In this document: positions 6,432-8,714 of the stretch, piece after piece | How the letters are laid out: each line of letters opens with the position of its first letter | How positions within the stretch are numbered: the stretch's first letter is position 1 | Translations under genes and position numbers: made by a program | The notes under the pieces: generated by a model | Told to the model about the DNA's origin: nothing | The model's database searches: none | Seen by the model: the letters and a program-made list of their open reading frames with translations, nothing else | Assembly (NCBI GenBank): GCA_011049495.1 | Contig: DSBF01000331.1 | Location: forward strand, 1 to 8,714 | Length of the DNA: 8,714 nucleotides | Source: Ignavibacteria bacterium | Lineage (GTDB): Bacteria; Bacteroidota; Ignavibacteria; Ignavibacteriales; Melioribacteraceae | Direction of reading: 5' to 3'

Positions 6432-8347
6432 TGAAAGAAAATAAAGAAACCAGAGCTCCCGAAAGCCAAAAAGGGCATACTATTGAAAAACCAAAATCCT
6501 CTGAAGGCATTGGTTCGATGGTTAGTATCGAAATTAACGGTAATAAATTTTCCGTACCATTGGGTACAACAATTCTTGAAGCATGCAAACAAAACCAGAT
6601 ACATATTCCTACACTTTGTCATCATGATGATTTATGTATAGCCGGTGTCTGCCGTGTATGTTTGGTAGAAGTTGAAGGTATGAGAACATTGCAAGCATCT
6701 TGTGCATACTCGATAACTCATTCGTTAAAGATTCATACAACTTCTCCGCAAGTAAGAAGAGCAAGAAGGCATGTTATTGATTTGCTATTAAGTGAACATT
6801 ACGGTGAATGTTATTCTTGTGTTAGAAATAATAATTGTGAATTACAATCTCTAGCTAAAGAGTATGGCGTTGATAAGTTTACATTCGGTCACGTTAGTGA
6901 ACCTTTATTTGAAGAAGACAATTCTTCGTATTCAGTTATACGCGATATGAACAAGTGTGTTTTGTGTAAAAGATGTGTAAGAACTTGCATCGATTTACAG
7001 GAAGTAGGAGTTCTTGAATCAATTAATCGAGGACATGAAACAAGAATTGGTACTTTTCTTGACAAACCTTTAGCGGATGTAATTTGTATTAATTGTGGTC
7101 AATGTATTAACCGCTGCCCAACCGGTGCTCTTAAAGCCAACGATCCTTCGGATGAAATATGGCAAGCGATTGATGACCCTACAAAACATGTAGTTATTCA
7201 AACAGCACCTTCTCCGAGAGCTGCTATAGGTGAAGAATTTGAATTAGGTCCGGGTCATTCACTTACCGGTCAAATGAATACAGCCCTTAGAAGAATCGGT
7301 TTCAATAAAGTTTTTGATACAAACTTTACGGCTGATTTAACAATTATGGAAGAAGGAACTGAATTAATTATAAGATTATATAAAGCTCTTGTTGAAGGAG
7401 AAAAACAAATTGCTCTTCCTCAATTCACTTCATGTTCACCGGGTTGGGTAAAATATATTGAGCATTTCTATCCGGAATATTTGGATCATGTAAGTTCTGC
7501 AAAATCACCGCAGCAAATGTTCGGTGCATTAATAAAAACTTGGTATGCACAAAAAGAAGGAATTGATCCTGCAAATATTGTTAGCGTTGCTCTTATGCCT
7601 TGTGCTGCTAAGAAATACGAATGTAACCGTCCTGAAATGGTTGATTCCGGTTATAAGGATGTCGATTATGGTTTAACTACAAGAGAACTTGCTCAGATGA
7701 TAAAAGAATCTGGTATCTACTTACCTGAAATGGAGAAAACTCATTTTGATGATCCGTTCGGAGATGCTTCGGGTGCGGGATTAATTTTCGGGGCAACAGG
7801 CGGTGTAATGGAAGCAGCATTAAGAACTATTATTGAACTTGTTACCGGTGTTAAGGTGGAAAATGTTTTTGAAAATATGAATATTGTTCCGGTTAGAGGT
7901 TTTGAAGGAATTCGATACGCTGAACTTCCGATCGAAAAAGTTGGACCGGTTCCGGAAATACTTAAACCGCTTGTTCCTAATTGGGATTGGCTAAAAGGAG
8001 CAACATTGAAAGTAGCAATTGCACATGGTACTGCAAATGCAAAGAAAATAATGGAAGATATTAAAGCAGGTGGTAAATTCTCGGAATGTCACTTTATCGA
8101 ATTTATGGCATGCCCTGGCGGTTGTTTAGGCGGTGGTGGTCAGCCTATTCCAACTTCTCAGGAAATTAGAGCTAAACGTGCCGAAGCTATTTATAATGAA
8201 GATGCATCATTACCAATAAGAAAATCACACGAAAATAAGCATGTACTTGACCTCTATAATGATTTCTTGACAGATGGTCCTTGCGGGCACATTTCGCATA
8301 AGTTACTGCATACACATTATACTCCTAGAGGAAAATACATCGCTTAA
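6428..8347 (+). CDS. hydA: NADH-dependent [FeFe]-hydrogenase catalytic alpha subunit (HydA/HndD type)
   Basis: A 639-residue cytoplasmic enzyme for reversible H2 oxidation/proton reduction. Domains in order: a charged extension (1-30); a NuoG-like [2Fe-2S] domain (C64, C75, C78, C92); a His-Cys3 [4Fe-4S] site (H124, C128, C131, C137); a 2[4Fe-4S] ferredoxin (C177, C180, C183, C187; C220, C223, C226, C230); the H-cluster domain; and the small-subunit-like tail. H-cluster motifs are TAPSPRAA (259-266), L1 TSCSPGW (334-340), L2 MPCAAKKYE (390-398) and L3 FMACPGGC (559-566) followed by a GGGG stretch. L2 and L3 are canonical. L1 has serine 337 where the usual TSCCPxW has the second cysteine, a ligand of the H-cluster [4Fe-4S] centre. 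Electrons would flow from HydB FMN through HydC/HydA clusters to the H-cluster. There is no C-terminal extra [2Fe-2S] domain. The start is 6428 or 6431, coupled to hydB; an ATG at 6518 (M31) is at the usual domain start but has a poorer binding site. It is the last gene before the terminator. Confidence 0.96.
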   Translation: MMKENKETRAPESQKGHTIEKPKSSEGIGSMVSIEINGNKFSVPLGTTILEACKQNQIHIPTLCHHDDLCIAGVCRVCLVEVEGMRTLQASCAYSITHSLKIHTTSPQVRRARRHVIDLLLSEHYGECYSCVRNNNCELQSLAKEYGVDKFTFGHVSEPLFEEDNSSYSVIRDMNKCVLCKRCVRTCIDLQEVGVLESINRGHETRIGTFLDKPLADVICINCGQCINRCPTGALKANDPSDEIWQAIDDPTKHVVIQTAPSPRAAIGEEFELGPGHSLTGQMNTALRRIGFNKVFDTNFTADLTIMEEGTELIIRLYKALVEGEKQIALPQFTSCSPGWVKYIEHFYPEYLDHVSSAKSPQQMFGALIKTWYAQKEGIDPANIVSVALMPCAAKKYECNRPEMVDSGYKDVDYGLTTRELAQMIKESGIYLPEMEKTHFDDPFGDASGAGLIFGATGGVMEAALRTIIELVTGVKVENVFENMNIVPVRGFEGIRYAELPIEKVGPVPEILKPLVPNWDWLKGATLKVAIAHGTANAKKIMEDIKAGGKFSECHFIEFMACPGGCLGGGGQPIPTSQEIRAKRAEAIYNEDASLPIRKSHENKHVLDLYNDFLTDGPCGHISHKLLHTHYTPRGKYIA

Positions 8348-8352
8348 GAAAT

Positions 8353-8382
8353 GAGAGGGAGATAAGACTTCCTCTCTTTTTT
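8353..8382 (+). terminator. Rho-independent terminator after hydA
   Basis: An inverted repeat GAGAGGGAG (8353-8361) and CTTCCTCTC (8368-8376) forms a 9-bp stem with one G-U pair around a 6-base loop (ATAAGA). Six T residues follow at 8377-8382. It begins 5 bases after the hydA stop codon, so it very probably ends the hydrogenase operon. Confidence 0.88.
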
Positions 8383-8425
8383 ATTTATTAATTCTGACAT
8401 CATATTATATTATATCCAATTTCTA

Positions 8426-8454
8426 TTTACATTATAAAAGGATATCAATATATT
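8426..8454 (+). promoter_or_regulatory. Possible sigma-70-type promoter for the downstream gene
   Basis: TTTACA at 8426-8431 and TATATT at 8449-8454 are separated by 17 bases, each one mismatch from the -35 and -10 consensus. It lies after the terminator and about 60 bases before the ATG at 8513, where a new promoter is expected. The spacer is very AT-rich, so chance matches are likely, and if the host is a member of Bacteroidota its promoters would differ. Apart from the terminator and this element I see nothing else in the 8348-8512 spacer. Confidence 0.35.
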
Positions 8455-8512
8455 TAATGTCAGATAAGCAATTCCAAGTTTTAGTTCTTCTGTTAAAAAT
8501 GTGAGATTGAAT

Positions 8513-8714
8513 ATGATTGTCCTTGTTCCCAAATGGGCGCATCACTACGATGAATTTTGGAATGCTATTAGAACTCGAAATTTATGGTTCATTAAAATTC
8601 GATATCTCTTTGTAGTTGCTTTACTTCTTTTTGTTATTGGAGGACAATATCTACTCGAATTAGAATTATCTTCCAAACAGATTATTGTTTTACCTCTCAT
8701 TTCTTTCATAATAC
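8513..8714 (+). CDS. Membrane protein, N-terminal fragment (3' end outside window); possible sensor kinase
   Basis: The frame is open from the ATG at 8513 to the window end, giving 67 residues. About 28 mostly polar N-terminal residues with several tryptophans and histidines precede a hydrophobic helix (about 29-48, beginning IKIRYLFVVALLLF). A second hydrophobic stretch starts near residue 56. A short cytoplasmic N-terminus with W-F-I-K-I-R-Y entering the first helix is common in membrane histidine kinases with several N-terminal helices, so a sensor kinase is a fair guess. No catalytic domain is in view, and other membrane proteins are possible. No clear Shine-Dalgarno site is seen; in-frame GTG (8501) and TTG (8507) are alternative starts, and the upstream in-frame stop is at 8465. 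It follows the terminator, so it belongs to a separate unit. Confidence 0.6.
   Translation, partial: MIVLVPKWAHHYDEFWNAIRTRNLWFIKIRYLFVVALLLFVIGGQYLLELELSSKQIIVLPLISFII

Noticed and set aside
4753..8347. NuoE-NuoF-NuoG of respiratory complex I
   Set aside because: The third subunit carries H-cluster L1, L2 and L3 motifs and the small-subunit-like tail, and no membrane-arm nuo genes are present.
8351..8365. Five-codon frame ATG AGA GGG AGA TAA after hydA
   Set aside because: It falls inside the terminator hairpin and has no coding support.
8412..8445. Inverted repeat ATATCC (8412-8417) and GGATAT (8440-8445) around the possible -35 element, as an operator
   Set aside because: Only 6 bp per arm with a 22-base gap in very AT-rich sequence; easily expected by chance.
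1..8714. CRISPR arrays, tRNA or rRNA genes, insertion sequences, attachment sites
   Set aside because: No regularly spaced repeats, tRNA-like cloverleaf, transposase motifs or terminal inverted repeats were seen; nearly the whole window is accounted for by the listed genes.

Overview
The window is AT-rich and almost completely coding, with every gene on the + strand. It holds one long gene cluster for [FeFe]-hydrogenase and signal transduction, ended by a clear intrinsic terminator, followed by the start of a second transcription unit. The low GC, the Shine-Dalgarno sites and the protein style suggest an anaerobic or fermentative bacterium, perhaps of the Bacteroidota/Ignavibacteriota side or a Clostridia-like lineage. 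No taxonomic marker gene is present, so this is a weak inference.

Layout. (1) Positions 1-402 hold the C-terminal end of a first [FeFe]-hydrogenase catalytic subunit (L3 H-cluster motif plus small-subunit-like tail); its start lies outside the window. (2) Positions 409-4742 hold a four-gene signalling block. It comprises a histidine kinase whose sensory part is a ferredoxin plus a hydrogenase-like domain with altered H-cluster motifs, a stand-alone receiver, a kinase with an N-terminal receiver and a PAS-like region, and a second stand-alone receiver. (3) Positions 4753-8347 hold hydC-hydB-hydA, encoding an NADH-linked multimeric [FeFe]-hydrogenase (NuoE-like, NuoF-like, and NuoG-like/H-cluster subunits). 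(4) A hairpin with a T-run follows at 8353-8382. (5) After an AT-rich spacer with a possible promoter, a membrane protein starts at about 8513 and runs off the end; it may be another sensor.

Gaps between genes are 17 bp or less, or the genes overlap, and no terminator is visible before 8353. The genes are therefore probably co-transcribed: the hydrogenase is made together with a sensor that is itself a modified hydrogenase. The simplest reading is that HydABC exchanges electrons between NAD(H) and H2, while the hydrogenase-like kinase senses H2, CO or redox state and feeds a phosphorelay through the REC-PAS kinase and the two receivers. No regulator in the window has a DNA-binding or other output domain, so the relay's output lies elsewhere or works by protein-protein contact.

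The most notable points are the degenerate H-cluster motifs of the sensor kinase, the output-less relay, the two matching atypical receivers, the short HydB that lacks the extra Fe-S modules of electron-bifurcating enzymes, and the TSCSP variant of the L1 motif in HydA. H-cluster maturation genes (hydE, hydF, hydG) are not in the window.
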